Below are positions 1 through 9,039 of a stretch of DNA of 64,000 nt, one piece after another (positions within the stretch are counted from its first letter, which is position 1; each line of letters opens with the position of its first letter). Under the pieces are notes generated by a model. It did no database searches. It saw only the letters and a program-made list of their open reading frames with translations, and was not told where the DNA came from. The stretch covers positions 165,164-229,163 of the forward strand of contig NZ_BMVF01000013.1 in the NCBI RefSeq assembly GCF_014650575.1. The letters are read 5' to 3'. The DNA comes from Streptomyces naganishii JCM 4654. GTDB taxonomy: Bacteria > Actinomycetota > Actinomycetes > Streptomycetales > Streptomycetaceae. Both the position numbers and the translations under genes were made by a program.

Positions 1-1
1 C

Positions 2-196
2 CCCTTCACCCTCTGGTGCGCCGCCCGCCATCTGACCGACTACGCGTCCGCCCTGTGGGCCACGGCCTCGGCCGGCGGCGACGTCGACACCACCTGCGCC
101 ATCGTCGGCGGCATCGTCGCCTCCCGCGTCGGCACCGAGAACATCCCCACCACCTGGCGCCACCACACCGAACCCCTGCCGACCTGGCTACGCTGA
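2..196 (+). CDS. ADP-ribosylglycohydrolase family protein, C-terminal fragment
   Basis: The last 64 codons of a gene whose 5' part lies left of the window; the frame stays open to base 2 and stops with TGA at 194-196. The peptide contains GGDVDTTCAIVGGIVA, the C-terminal metal-binding block of the DraG/ARH family (normally GGDTDTTAAIVGGI), in which the aspartates and threonine bind the divalent metals. The family removes ADP-ribose from proteins or small molecules. Substrate cannot be judged from this fragment. It converges on the rph gene. Confidence 0.75.
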   Translation, partial: PFTLWCAARHLTDYASALWATASAGGDVDTTCAIVGGIVASRVGTENIPTTWRHHTEPLPTWLR

Positions 197-261
197 CACC
201 GGCCCCACGCACGTCCAGGTTCGGTTCCGCCCCCTGTTCAGCAAGGTGGGGCCGTGGGCGT

Positions 262-279
262 CGGCCCCGGACCGGGCCG
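262..279. terminator. Possible bidirectional terminator
   Basis: A 6-bp GC inverted repeat (CGGCCC / GGGCCG, 6-nt loop) lies in the 119-bp gap between two converging genes. There is no U tract, which is common in high-GC actinomycetes. Weak evidence, based on position and symmetry only. Confidence 0.3.
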
Positions 280-315
280 TCCGGGCCGCTACGGCACTGG
301 TCCCGACAGGGTCGG

Positions 316-2943
316 TCAGGAGAGGATCTCGACGTACCCGTCGGTGCCGTGTACGCGGATTCGCTGCCCGTCGCGGATGCGCCGGGTGGCCTGCTCCACG
401 CCCACCACGGCGGGCAGGCCGTACTCGCGGGCGATCACCGCGCCGTGCGTCATCAGGCCGCCCACCTCCGTCACCAGGCCCGCGATGCCGACGAACAGGG
501 GCGACCAGCTGGGGTCCGTGCACACCGTGACCAGGATGTCGCCCGTCTCCAGTTGTGCCCTCGCGATGTCGAGGACGACCCGGGCCCTGCCCTCCACGGT
601 CCCGGCGGACACCGACAGGCCGGTCAGGGCATCCGCCGGAACGTCGTCGCGCCGGTAGGCCCCGTTGAGGCACTCGCCGTCCGAGGTCAGCACCCGGGGA
701 GGGGTGAGCGCCCGGTGCGACCGGAAGGCGTCCTTGCGCTGCTGGATGAGCCGGCCGTCCACCTTCTTCGAGCGCACCGCGTCGGCGAGTTCCTGGAGGG
801 TGAGGTAGCAGACGTCCTCCTTCTCGCCGAGCACACCGGCCCGCACCAACCGCTCGGCCTCCGCGAACAGGGCCTGTTTGTAGAGGAAGTAGCGGCTGAC
901 GATGTCGTACTTGGGGTACTCCCGGTACCCGATGAAGGTCCGTACCCGGTCGATCATCCGCTTGGTCTCGTCGGCCTTGCGTTCCCCGTCCGGCAGGGCG
1001 CGGAGGCGTGACAGTACGTCCTGTTCCTTCTTCAGCGCCGCCTGGCGCCCTTGCTCGAAGCGCCGTTGGGCGGCGCCCGGCCCGAAGTTCCTGACGTTGT
1101 CGAGGATCGCCGGTACGAGCGTGGTGGGGCGCTCACGCCAGCGCGGCCGCGTGATGTCGATCTCGCCGGCGCAGCGCATCCCGTACCGGTCGAGGTAGCC
1201 CTCGATGGCCTCGCGCGCCTCGGCCCCGCCCGCGCGCTTCGCCAACTCGTCCAGGAAGCCCTCGGACGGCGAGCCCTCGTAGCGCGAGCCCCCGTCCTCG
1301 ACGCCCCGCAGGAAGGCGACGACCTCGGGGTGCGGGCGGATCGCGTCCGCGACCTCGAGCAGATCCAGGCCCATCTGGGAAGTGATGTTTCCAGGGGCGG
1401 ACAGGGTGAGTGCGTCGGCCGCGTTCTTCTCACCGAGCCATTCGTGCAGCTTGTCGTTGAGCCACCAGGTGGCCTCCATCCCCGCCATGATCGCCTGGAT
1501 GTTCAGCGGATCGCTGAGCACCCGTTTGTGCTCCTCGAAGGCCGTCGGCAGGAAGTCGAACAGTTCCGGTCCGCTCTTCGTCCGGATGTCGCGTCCAAGG
1601 GCGGCGACGGACGCCTGGCTGCGCTCGATCAGCGCGGTGACGATGGCGGGATCGGTCTCGATCGGGGCGGGGGCGCCGCCGGCCGGCGGCCCGGCGGGGC
1701 CCGCGTCCGGGAGCGAGGGGACGAAGTCGCCGCGGTCGAGGACGGTCTCCAGCGCGTCCCTGACCAGCGGTTCGGATCTGCCCAGGAGGTCCAGCAGGGC
1801 CGCGCGGCCCGCGGGCGAGGCCAGGCGCCGCGTGACGTCGACGAACAACCTTCCCCCGGCGGCGTGCATCGGCACCATGGCGGTCCGCTGCCACATGGAC
1901 AGCCCGAGGGGCTTCATGGCGTCGGTCATCATCTGCTGGTGGCCCACGGACACGTAGACGTGGTTGTCCGTATCGTCCCTCTCCGGGACGGGGAACAGCG
2001 TGGTGATGGGCCGGCTCTGGACGATGTGGAAGCCGTCGTCGGCCAGGCACCATTCGATGTCCTGCGGGCGGCCGAAGTGCGCCTCGATCCGCCGCCCGAG
2101 CCCTACGAGGCGTACGGCCTGCTCGTGCGTCAGCGCCGGCTGCTCCTGCCGCCGCGAGTCGAGGGCCACCTCCCGCGTGCCGCCGCCCGGCAGGGCGTGG
2201 ACCGCGCGCCGCTTGGCGGCGATCGTCTCGGCGACGACTTCGCCGTCCCGCACCCTGAAGACGTCCGGGTTCACCAGGCCGGAGACCAGGGCCTCACCGA
2301 GGCCGAACCCGGCGTCCACGGTGGCGGTCCTGCGGTCGCCCGTCACGGGGTCGGCGGTGAACAGGATGCCGGCGGCACGTGGGAGGACCATCCGCTGCAC
2401 GACCACGGCCATGGACACCGTGCGGTGGCCGATGCCGTTGCGCCGGCGGTAGACGACGGCCCGCTCGGTGAACAGGGAGGCCCAGCACCGGCTGATGTGC
2501 CGCAGGACCGACTCCGGCCCCACGACGTTCAGGTAGGTGTCCTGCTGGCCCGCGAAGGAGGCGGTGGGCAGGTCCTCCGCCGTCGCGCTGGACCGGACGG
2601 CGTAGGCGGCCCGGTCACCGTGGCGGGCGAGCGCGCTGGTGATCTGCGCCGCGAGGTCGTCCGGGACGGCGGTGTCCTCGATGGTGCGGCGGATCTCCGC
2701 GCTGAGCGTGCGGATCGCGTCCCGCTCGTCCACGTCCAGGCGCGACAGCCGGTCGAGCCGGTCGTCGATCGACGGCGTCCGCGCGATGATCCGGTGGAAG
2801 GCGTCCGTCGTCACGCAGAAGCCGGACGGCACGCTCACGTCCGCGATCCCCGAGAGCCGGGCCAGGTTCGCGCCCTTGCCGCCGACGGCGGCGGCCCGCC
2901 TGTCGTCGATCTCTTCGAGGTCCCACACATACTGCTCGATCAC
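316..2943 (-). CDS. rph: Rifamycin-inactivating phosphotransferase
   Basis: 875 residues. The N-terminal half is a PEP-synthase-like ATP-grasp domain (VGGKGANLARLS near the start, then AVRSSATAEDLPTASFAGQ). The centre is the antibiotic-binding region, and the C-terminus is a swivelling phosphohistidine domain with GGLMTHGAVIAREYGLP. The His of that motif is residue 833, 42 residues from the end, the same distance as H825 in the 867-residue Listeria enzyme. The block IGYREYPKYDIVSRYFLYKQ is typical of Rph rather than PpsA. Known Rph enzymes use ATP to phosphorylate the ansa chain of rifamycins, releasing AMP and phosphate. The GTG at 2943 was chosen because GGAAGG sits 8 nt upstream and the product then begins like other Rph proteins. 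An RAE-like palindrome lies about 105 bp upstream. A PEP synthase is the alternative. Confidence 0.85.
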   Translation of the reverse strand: MIEQYVWDLEEIDDRRAAAVGGKGANLARLSGIADVSVPSGFCVTTDAFHRIIARTPSIDDRLDRLSRLDVDERDAIRTLSAEIRRTIEDTAVPDDLAAQITSALARHGDRAAYAVRSSATAEDLPTASFAGQQDTYLNVVGPESVLRHISRCWASLFTERAVVYRRRNGIGHRTVSMAVVVQRMVLPRAAGILFTADPVTGDRRTATVDAGFGLGEALVSGLVNPDVFRVRDGEVVAETIAAKRRAVHALPGGGTREVALDSRRQEQPALTHEQAVRLVGLGRRIEAHFGRPQDIEWCLADDGFHIVQSRPITTLFPVPERDDTDNHVYVSVGHQQMMTDAMKPLGLSMWQRTAMVPMHAAGGRLFVDVTRRLASPAGRAALLDLLGRSEPLVRDALETVLDRGDFVPSLPDAGPAGPPAGGAPAPIETDPAIVTALIERSQASVAALGRDIRTKSGPELFDFLPTAFEEHKRVLSDPLNIQAIMAGMEATWWLNDKLHEWLGEKNAADALTLSAPGNITSQMGLDLLEVADAIRPHPEVVAFLRGVEDGGSRYEGSPSEGFLDELAKRAGGAEAREAIEGYLDRYGMRCAGEIDITRPRWRERPTTLVPAILDNVRNFGPGAAQRRFEQGRQAALKKEQDVLSRLRALPDGERKADETKRMIDRVRTFIGYREYPKYDIVSRYFLYKQALFAEAERLVRAGVLGEKEDVCYLTLQELADAVRSKKVDGRLIQQRKDAFRSHRALTPPRVLTSDGECLNGAYRRDDVPADALTGLSVSAGTVEGRARVVLDIARAQLETGDILVTVCTDPSWSPLFVGIAGLVTEVGGLMTHGAVIAREYGLPAVVGVEQATRRIRDGQRIRVHGTDGYVEILS

Positions 2944-3048
2944 TGCGCACACCTTCCGGGCTGCCGTGCCGCACACTCGACGGCGTCACACGCCGTCCCC
3001 GCCGTTTTTGCAGGTCGCGGGCTCGGCCGACGATTGTGCGCCCGGACC

Positions 3049-3069
3049 GGGGCCTTGCCGCAAGCCCCC
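3049..3069 (-). promoter_or_regulatory. RAE-like inverted repeat upstream of rph
   Basis: Arms GGGG and CCCC flank CTTGC-C-GCAAG, giving a 21-bp palindrome with one C.C mismatch. It closely resembles the 19-bp rifamycin-associated element described upstream of actinomycete rifamycin-inactivation genes, but has one extra base in each arm. It lies between the PAP2 stop codon and rph, so rph probably has its own rifamycin-responsive promoter. Confidence 0.7.
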
Positions 3070-3076
3070 CGGTGCG

Positions 3077-3649
3077 CTATACGTTGAGAGTGGCAGGGAG
3101 ATGGACTCTCCTTGCCTTCGCCATTTCCGGGCCGTGCCGGACGATCCACGCGCTGCCCAGGCCGATGACGGCGCCCGCGGCGACGTCACTGGGATAGTGG
3201 GCCCCGCTCTGCACCCGCTCCACGGCCACCAGGGCCGCCGGAATCGCGCACAGGACGCCGGCCAGGGGCCACACGGGAAGGACCGCGGCGGTGAACGCCG
3301 CCGCGGCCGCGGTGTGCCCGGAGGGGAAGGACGGCGAGTCGGGGCGGTCCTCGACCTCGTCGTGCGGCACCCAGTCCTTCGGCGGGCGCGGCCTGCGGAC
3401 CAGGTGCTTGCACAGACCGTTGGAGACGGTCTGCGCCACCGTCAGCGCGGCCAGGGCCGACGCGGCGGCCCGTCGCCCGCGCCGGCCCCCGGCCAGCGCC
3501 ATGACGACGGACACGCCGCACCACAGTTTGGTGCCCTCCGCGCACTCCTCCACCGCCGACAGGAGCCGGTGGGCACCCGGCGTCGTGCCTGAGGCCAACC
3601 GCTGGATGAGACGCCGGTCAGTCGCGCGCAGCTTCGTACAGAACTCCAT
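3077..3649 (-). CDS. PAP2-superfamily membrane phosphatase
   Basis: 190 residues with the three PAP2 acid-phosphatase blocks in order: KHLVRRPRP (phosphate-binding Lys/Arg), PSFPSGHTA (catalytic His) and RVQSGAHYPSDVAAG (nucleophilic His and Asp). Several hydrophobic segments lie between them, so it should sit in the membrane and dephosphorylate lipid phosphates such as polyprenyl pyrophosphate or phosphatidic acid. It follows the phosphoesterase gene by 47 bp on the same strand and is probably the last gene of the ABC transporter unit. No convincing ribosome binding site precedes the ATG, so a slightly later start is possible. Confidence 0.8.
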   Translation of the reverse strand: MEFCTKLRATDRRLIQRLASGTTPGAHRLLSAVEECAEGTKLWCGVSVVMALAGGRRGRRAAASALAALTVAQTVSNGLCKHLVRRPRPPKDWVPHDEVEDRPDSPSFPSGHTAAAAAFTAAVLPVWPLAGVLCAIPAALVAVERVQSGAHYPSDVAAGAVIGLGSAWIVRHGPEMAKARRVHLPATLNV

Positions 3650-3696
3650 GAACTGCGGTTGTCCCCGAGATCACCGGGCCATGCATCCGGGATCGC

Positions 3697-6456
3697 TCAG
3701 CCGTCCGACTCCGAGGACGGGATGTAGGCGCCGGGTACCTCGTCGGGGGCGTAGATCTGCTTCTCGCCGGGGTAGGGCTTGGTCCAGTTGTGCGTCTCGT
3801 ACCAGGTGAAGTGGTTCATCTGGGCGGGGTTGGCGTAGTCGGGGACGGCGTTCGGGCCGGTCAGGCGCTGCTTGGCCTTCCACGCGTCCCACGTCGCCGC
3901 GAGGGCCCGCTTGCCGGCCGGTACCGTGGCCGACGGGGCGGCTGCCGCGCGGGGGTTCTGGGGCGCCGGGGTGTCGACGCCGCAGGGGGGCGGGGTCTTG
4001 AGGCCGCCGGTCAGCGGAGTGCGGTTGGGCAGCGCGTCGAAGGGCGTGTAGTCCGGGTGCCCGGTGAAGGCCCCGAGCATCGGGGTGGCGGCGCTGTCCT
4101 TCTGGTTCATGGGGCGGATGCCGAGGATCTGCTCGATGGTCCGGATCATCGTGATCTGGGTGTAGTAGTGGCTGTCGACCACCCCGTGGCGGGCCCAGGG
4201 GCTGATGATCTGGATCGGGGCGCGGTGACCGTCCACGTGGTCGAGGCCCGCCTGGGAGTCGTCCTCGACGACGAAGACCGCCGAGTCCTTCCAGTACTTG
4301 CTGTGGGAGATCTTGTCGATGATCCTGCCGGTGGCGAGGTCGTTGTCGGCGACCTGGGCGGCCGCGTTCGCCGGGCCGCCGGTGTGGTCGCTGGAGAGCC
4401 AGAACATGTTGAGGTTCGCGGGCCCGTTCTTCTCGAAGTCCCGCTTCCAGATCTCGTACCGGTAGATGTCCGGGACGCTGGTGTCGAACTTCGGGAAGCC
4501 GTGCACGGAGACGTCGTTGAGCGACGGGATCGGCGAGGAGGAGGACAGGGGGTAGGCGGTGTCCTGTCCGGTCGCCTCCATGTTCTTGCTGTCGCAGTAG
4601 AGGTTCTGCCAGCTCGCTCCGGCCGGTTTGGTCAGGAACTGCTGGAACTCCCCGAAGTCCCGCACGGACTTGCCCGCCGCCTGCGCTCCGGTCCACAGGA
4701 ATCCGGTCCGCTGGTGCCCGAGCGCGTCGTCCTCGGTGTCGTAACTGCGCTCGTACTGACCGGCGGACGACTCGGTGTACTCCGGATTGTCCGCCTGCAT
4801 CAGCCAGTTGTGACCCTCGGCGGAGTTGGTGCCGATGTCGTAGGTGTTGTCGTACAGTCCGAACTGCCGCGCCAGGGCGTGCTGGTTGGGAGTGACGTTC
4901 TCGCCGAACTGCGTCAGCGTGGGGTCGCCGTCGCCCTGGGGCATGTCGCCGAGGACCTGGTCGTAGGTGCGGTTCTCCTTGACGATCAGGAAGACGTGCT
5001 TGATCGTCGAGGGGTCGCCGAGCCGGCGCGGCACGGCGACCGGCCTCGCGTGGCTCCTGCCCTTGCTGAGCAGGACCGATCCGCTGTACCAGCCGTTCTG
5101 CCGGAAGACCTTGGCGGTCTGGGACCGGATGACCCGGTCGCTCGGCAGCCTGAACCGCTGCACGCTGGAGGTCGTGTCGTGGGTGCTGTGCCCGGCGCTG
5201 CCGGAGGGCCTGCGGGCGTCGATGCCACGGGTGTTGGAGACGACGATGTCGTCGCCGGCACTGGAGATCTCCGCGGGGAAGTAGTCCGTGGGGAGCAGGC
5301 CGACGTATCCGACCGGCTCCTGCGGTCCGCTGTACCGGTAGACGGCGACCGCGTTGGCGCGGCCGAGCGTCACCAGCAGGCGCCCGTCGTCGGTGAGCGT
5401 CACCGCGTCGGGCTCGTAGCCGACGGAGGCCTCCGGCCACGGCTGGGTGGAGATGGTCTGCACGACCTTGTCGCGCCTGGTGTCGATGACGGAGACGTCG
5501 TTGGTGGCGGTGTTGGTGACGAACACCGCGCCGCGCTTGGCGTACACGGCGGTCGGGTGCAGTCCGACGTCGATGCTGCGGACGGCCGCGCCGGGGTCCG
5601 TCACGTCGATGACGCTGACGGTGCCGGTGGTGGTGGCCGCGGTCACGGGGCTGGCGGGCACCTGGGTGCCGTAGGAGTTGATGGTGGTGTCACCGGGCCT
5701 CGCCGGGCGGCCGCCCTCGTTGCTCACGTACAGCCTGCCACCGGCCATGGCCATGCCCCGGGGGGCGTTGCCCACGGCCCAGCTGTGCTGGACGGTTCCG
5801 GTCGCCGCGTCGATGGCGACCACCCGGTTCTGCCCGTTGACCGCCGCGTACACGGTGGATCCGTCCGCCGAGAAGACCGCCGCGGCCGCCAGCGCGTGCC
5901 GGGAGCCGTCGGCCGGGATGGGAACGGGCACCGGGTCGGAGACGGTGCCGTCCGCGTTCACCGTGTACTTGGTGTAGCCGTCGGTCCGGCCCAGCCACAG
6001 CTGCTTGCCGTCGGGCGAGTAGGCCGGGCCTTCCTGGCCCACGTCGCTGCTCTGGCCGGAGACGCTGCTCTTGACGCGCTGGACGACCTCACCGGTTCGC
6101 AGGTCGACGACGACCAGCGCCGTCCCGCCGTCGGTGAGGGTGGCGGCGAGGTGGCGGCCGTCCGGGCTGACCGCCGACGACATGATCTTGCCGTCGTCGA
6201 TGACGGTACGGCTGCCGTACGGGGCGATGTACTGGTCGCTGGAGACGACCTGGCCGTTCGCCGTCTCCTGGCCGACCTGCTGGGTGCCGAACTGGTGGGT
6301 CTCGGCGACGGCGGTGCCCGTGACGGCGAGGGCGACGGCGATGCCCGTGGTCACCAGCGTGGTCCGGCGGCCGGCGCGTCTGCCGAACGGACCGGTCCGC
6401 CCCTTGTCGTGAGCCATCTTGTCGTCGGTCGTCCGGCGCCGGCGTGTGACCTGCAT
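3697..6456 (-). CDS. YVTN beta-propeller / phosphoesterase bifunctional secreted protein
   Basis: 919 residues. A basic N-terminus with paired arginines and a hydrophobic stretch (about residues 25-50) looks like an export signal, possibly Tat. Residues of roughly 85-430 carry repeated SPDG / YVTN-like blades (SVIDTRRDKVVQT, VTNTATNDVSVID), a seven-bladed propeller fold. From about residue 480 comes a phosphoesterase domain of the phospholipase C/acid phosphatase type, opening with FLIVKENRTYDQVLGD and continuing through YDIGTNSAEGHNW and FWLSSDHTGG. The architecture is known in actinomycetes as YncE/alkaline-phosphatase-like; its substrate is not established. The gene starts 4 bp after the ABC permease stop, so the transporter and this secreted enzyme are probably co-transcribed. 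Confidence 0.8.
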   Translation of the reverse strand: MQVTRRRRTTDDKMAHDKGRTGPFGRRAGRRTTLVTTGIAVALAVTGTAVAETHQFGTQQVGQETANGQVVSSDQYIAPYGSRTVIDDGKIMSSAVSPDGRHLAATLTDGGTALVVVDLRTGEVVQRVKSSVSGQSSDVGQEGPAYSPDGKQLWLGRTDGYTKYTVNADGTVSDPVPVPIPADGSRHALAAAAVFSADGSTVYAAVNGQNRVVAIDAATGTVQHSWAVGNAPRGMAMAGGRLYVSNEGGRPARPGDTTINSYGTQVPASPVTAATTTGTVSVIDVTDPGAAVRSIDVGLHPTAVYAKRGAVFVTNTATNDVSVIDTRRDKVVQTISTQPWPEASVGYEPDAVTLTDDGRLLVTLGRANAVAVYRYSGPQEPVGYVGLLPTDYFPAEISSAGDDIVVSNTRGIDARRPSGSAGHSTHDTTSSVQRFRLPSDRVIRSQTAKVFRQNGWYSGSVLLSKGRSHARPVAVPRRLGDPSTIKHVFLIVKENRTYDQVLGDMPQGDGDPTLTQFGENVTPNQHALARQFGLYDNTYDIGTNSAEGHNWLMQADNPEYTESSAGQYERSYDTEDDALGHQRTGFLWTGAQAAGKSVRDFGEFQQFLTKPAGASWQNLYCDSKNMEATGQDTAYPLSSSSPIPSLNDVSVHGFPKFDTSVPDIYRYEIWKRDFEKNGPANLNMFWLSSDHTGGPANAAAQVADNDLATGRIIDKISHSKYWKDSAVFVVEDDSQAGLDHVDGHRAPIQIISPWARHGVVDSHYYTQITMIRTIEQILGIRPMNQKDSAATPMLGAFTGHPDYTPFDALPNRTPLTGGLKTPPPCGVDTPAPQNPRAAAAPSATVPAGKRALAATWDAWKAKQRLTGPNAVPDYANPAQMNHFTWYETHNWTKPYPGEKQIYAPDEVPGAYIPSSESDG

Positions 6457-6460
6457 GGAG

Positions 6461-7861
6461 TCATCCCTTCGAGGTGGTGGCGAGCAGTTCGACGTTGCCG
6501 TCGAACTGCCAGAGCGGGTTGGGCGCGTCCCCGGCAGGGGTGCGCACCAGGAAGTAGCCGTTCACTTCCTTCGGCCCGTCGCCGTCGGCGACGTACCGCC
6601 CGTCCGCGGTGATGTCGAGCTGGTAGACCGCCCTGCCGGGGGCCGTGACCCCGGGCAGGTACCAGGTGACGACGCAGCGCCAGTCGTTGCCCGCGCCCTC
6701 GGGGTCGGCCCGGCCGTCGCTCTTGTCGCACGCCGCCGTCGCCCTCAACTGGGCCTCGGTGACGGCGGGCCGGTGCAGTTGGCTGGTCTGCATGCGGTAG
6801 AGGTGGGCGAACGCCGTGGCGAGTGAGCGCTGCACCTTGTTCCGCTCGATGCCGGAGCCGGTGGCCGGGGCTCCGGCCGCCTGGGTGAGGATCAGGGTGG
6901 TCGCGGCCAGGAGCGCGGTCAGCGGCAGGAGTCCGGCGGTGAGGGCCCGGCGTCCGGAGCCGTCGTCGGCCGGGCCGGTGAAGTCCCGGCGCAGGAACAG
7001 CAGATAGGCGAGCGCGGTCGCGAGCAGGCCCCAGGCCAGGCCGACCACGACGCCGATGAGGAGCGGGCCGGTCTGGGCGGGGCTGGTGAACAGGCCGTTC
7101 CAGGCGGTGAAGGCGTAGCCGGGCAGGGCCAGGCGCACGGCGACGGGCAGCGGAAGCATCTGGGCGACCTGCGTGCCGAGCGCCACCAGCGCGGGCAGCA
7201 GCAGGCCCATCGGGGACCGCCCCAGCGCGACGGACCCGAGCAGTCCGATGCCGGCCAGGGCCAGCGTCGGGGCGAGGACGCAGCTCCAGGCGAGCAGGAC
7301 CCGGCCGGCGGCGGTGCCCGGCGCCAGCAGATGGCCGTCGAGGCCGACCAGCGGGTGGTCGCCCACCGCCAGGAGCCCGCCGGCCGTGCCGGAGCAGGCC
7401 AGCCCGGCCACGAGCAGCATGATCACGGTCAGGCCGGCCAGCGCCTTCGCCACGAAGATCCGCCGGGGCGACCGTACGGCGACGAGCAGGTGGCGCCAGG
7501 TGCCGAGCCGGTCCTCCGAGGCGAACACGTCACCGGCGACCACCGAGGTCAGCAGCGGCAGCGCCCAGGTACCGGCGAAACCGAGGACCACCAGCGGTCC
7601 GGCCCACCCGGTGGCGTGCATCCAGCGGCCGAAGAGGGTGTCGGAGGGGAGCGTGCTCTGCCGGCTCACCCCAGCGACGAAGAGGGCGGGGGCGGTCCAG
7701 CAGGCCAGCACCAGCAGGCGTACGCGCCACTGCGCGAGGAGTTTGACGAGCTCGAAACGGTACGTGCGGGAGAGGGGGGCGCGGTGGGCGGGGGCGGCGG
7801 CGACTCCGGCGGCGGTGGTGGTGGTCGTACCGGTGCGGGTCGTGCCGACGGTGCCGCTCAT
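6461..7861 (-). CDS. ABC-2-type transporter permease with soluble C-terminal domain
   Basis: 466 residues. After a Thr/Ala-rich N-terminus come about six to eight hydrophobic segments typical of ABC-2 permeases (residues ~40-330). The last ~120 residues are different: a hydrophilic, presumably extracytoplasmic region with two Cys (TAACDKSDGR, NDWRCVVTWYLPG) ending near LWQFDGNVELL. Such a tail is unusual for an ABC-2 permease. ATG at 7861 overlaps the ATPase stop codon by ATGA, so the two genes are translationally coupled. Substrate unknown; the neighbouring phosphoesterase and PAP2 phosphatase suggest a link to phosphorylated lipids or envelope precursors, which is inference only. Confidence 0.75.
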   Translation of the reverse strand: MSGTVGTTRTGTTTTTAAGVAAAPAHRAPLSRTYRFELVKLLAQWRVRLLVLACWTAPALFVAGVSRQSTLPSDTLFGRWMHATGWAGPLVVLGFAGTWALPLLTSVVAGDVFASEDRLGTWRHLLVAVRSPRRIFVAKALAGLTVIMLLVAGLACSGTAGGLLAVGDHPLVGLDGHLLAPGTAAGRVLLAWSCVLAPTLALAGIGLLGSVALGRSPMGLLLPALVALGTQVAQMLPLPVAVRLALPGYAFTAWNGLFTSPAQTGPLLIGVVVGLAWGLLATALAYLLFLRRDFTGPADDGSGRRALTAGLLPLTALLAATTLILTQAAGAPATGSGIERNKVQRSLATAFAHLYRMQTSQLHRPAVTEAQLRATAACDKSDGRADPEGAGNDWRCVVTWYLPGVTAPGRAVYQLDITADGRYVADGDGPKEVNGYFLVRTPAGDAPNPLWQFDGNVELLATTSKG

Positions 7862-8802
7862 CGGGCGGCCTCCTGCTGCTCGGTGAGGGCGAGGAAGGCC
7901 GCTTCCAACGGCGAGACCACGGGGGCCAGTTCGCGTACTGCGACACCGGCGTTCACCAGCCCGGCCACCAGTTCGTCGAGGGCGGGCACCAGCGCCCGTA
8001 CGACCAGGACCCCGGCGTCGGTGCGTGGGGTGCCGGTGTCGTCGACGACGTGGATTCCGGCCGTGCTCGAGGCGATGCGGCGGGCGGCCGCCGGATCGGG
8101 GGTGCGCAGCCGGTAGTCGAGGGCGCGGTTCTCGGCGGCCAGTTTGCCCAGCGGGCCGGAGAAGACGACGCGTCCGGTGGCGAGGATGGTGACCTCCGAG
8201 CACAGTGCTTCGAGGTCGTCCATGCGGTGGCTCGACAGCACGACGGCGACACCGTCCGCGGCGAGGCGGGTCAGGACGCCGTGGACGTGCTTCTTGCCGG
8301 CCGGGTCGAGGCCGTTGGACGGCTCGTCGAGCAGGAGGAGCCGGGGCTCGGTCACCAGGGCCGCGGCGAGCCCGAGCCGCTGGCGCATGCCGAGGGAGAA
8401 GCCGCGGACGCGGTCGTCGGCCACATCCGTGAGCCCGACCTCCGCGAGCGCCTCGTCGACCGCCGCGGTACGGGACCGGCGCCCGCTCAGGGCGGCCACG
8501 GCGGCGAGGTTCTGCCGGGCGGTGAGCGCGGGGTAGAGACCGGGGCCGTCCACGAAGCCGCCGACTCCGCCGGGGGCGGCGAGGCCCCGTCCGACGGGTG
8601 TGTTCAGAATCTCGAGCGTCCCGCTGTCGGCGACGGCCAGGCCCAGCAGCAGACCGAGCGCCGTCGTCTTGCCGGCGCCGTTCGGCCCCACCAAGCCATG
8701 GATCTGACCGTGTGCCACGTCCAGATCGACACCGTCGAGGGCGATGACGTCACCGAAGGACTTCGTGACGCCACGAGCCCGGACCGCGAGGTGTGTGTCC
8801 AT
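7858..8802 (-). CDS. ABC transporter ATP-binding protein
   Basis: 314 residues. Walker A GPNGAGKTT, signature FSLGMRQRLGL, Walker B RLLLLDEPSNGLD and the switch His in LSSH are all intact, so it should hydrolyse ATP. The ~80-residue C-terminal extension is typical of DrrA/CcmA-type ATPases paired with ABC-2 permeases. The ATG at 8802 is chosen over longer frames because GAAGGAAGG precedes it and the conserved domain begins at once. First gene of a probable four-gene unit (ATPase, permease, phosphoesterase, PAP2), divergent from ku. Confidence 0.88.
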   Translation of the reverse strand: MDTHLAVRARGVTKSFGDVIALDGVDLDVAHGQIHGLVGPNGAGKTTALGLLLGLAVADSGTLEILNTPVGRGLAAPGGVGGFVDGPGLYPALTARQNLAAVAALSGRRSRTAAVDEALAEVGLTDVADDRVRGFSLGMRQRLGLAAALVTEPRLLLLDEPSNGLDPAGKKHVHGVLTRLAADGVAVVLSSHRMDDLEALCSEVTILATGRVVFSGPLGKLAAENRALDYRLRTPDPAAARRIASSTAGIHVVDDTGTPRTDAGVLVVRALVPALDELVAGLVNAGVAVRELAPVVSPLEAAFLALTEQQEAAR

Positions 8803-9039
8803 GAGCCCTTCCTTCGAAAACCCCATGGACCCTAGGGATTGCACATGATGCTTGGCATGTACAGGTGGTTGACGTTGGTGGAAGAACTCGTCAAGGGACG
8901 GCAAGCCGCGCGCCACCGGCAGGCGTTGCCCCGGAAGGCGTGGCCCGGCGCGCGGGATCGGGGCGACGGTGCGAGCGTGGAGGCGTACAGGAGGAGCAGG
9001 CCCAGCCCTCGCGCTGGACGAACGGGACGGAGCACGGTC

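Noticed and set aside
16..1011. Long plus-strand open frame opposite rph, and similar long antisense frames under most genes
   Set aside because: Arg/Pro/His-rich products without domains or ribosome binding sites. High-GC genes generate such frames on the other strand; the minus-strand gene has a clear family.
6461..8203. 580-residue version of the ABC permease
   Set aside because: The extra part overlaps the ATPase gene in another frame; the ATGA overlap at 7861 gives the normal start.
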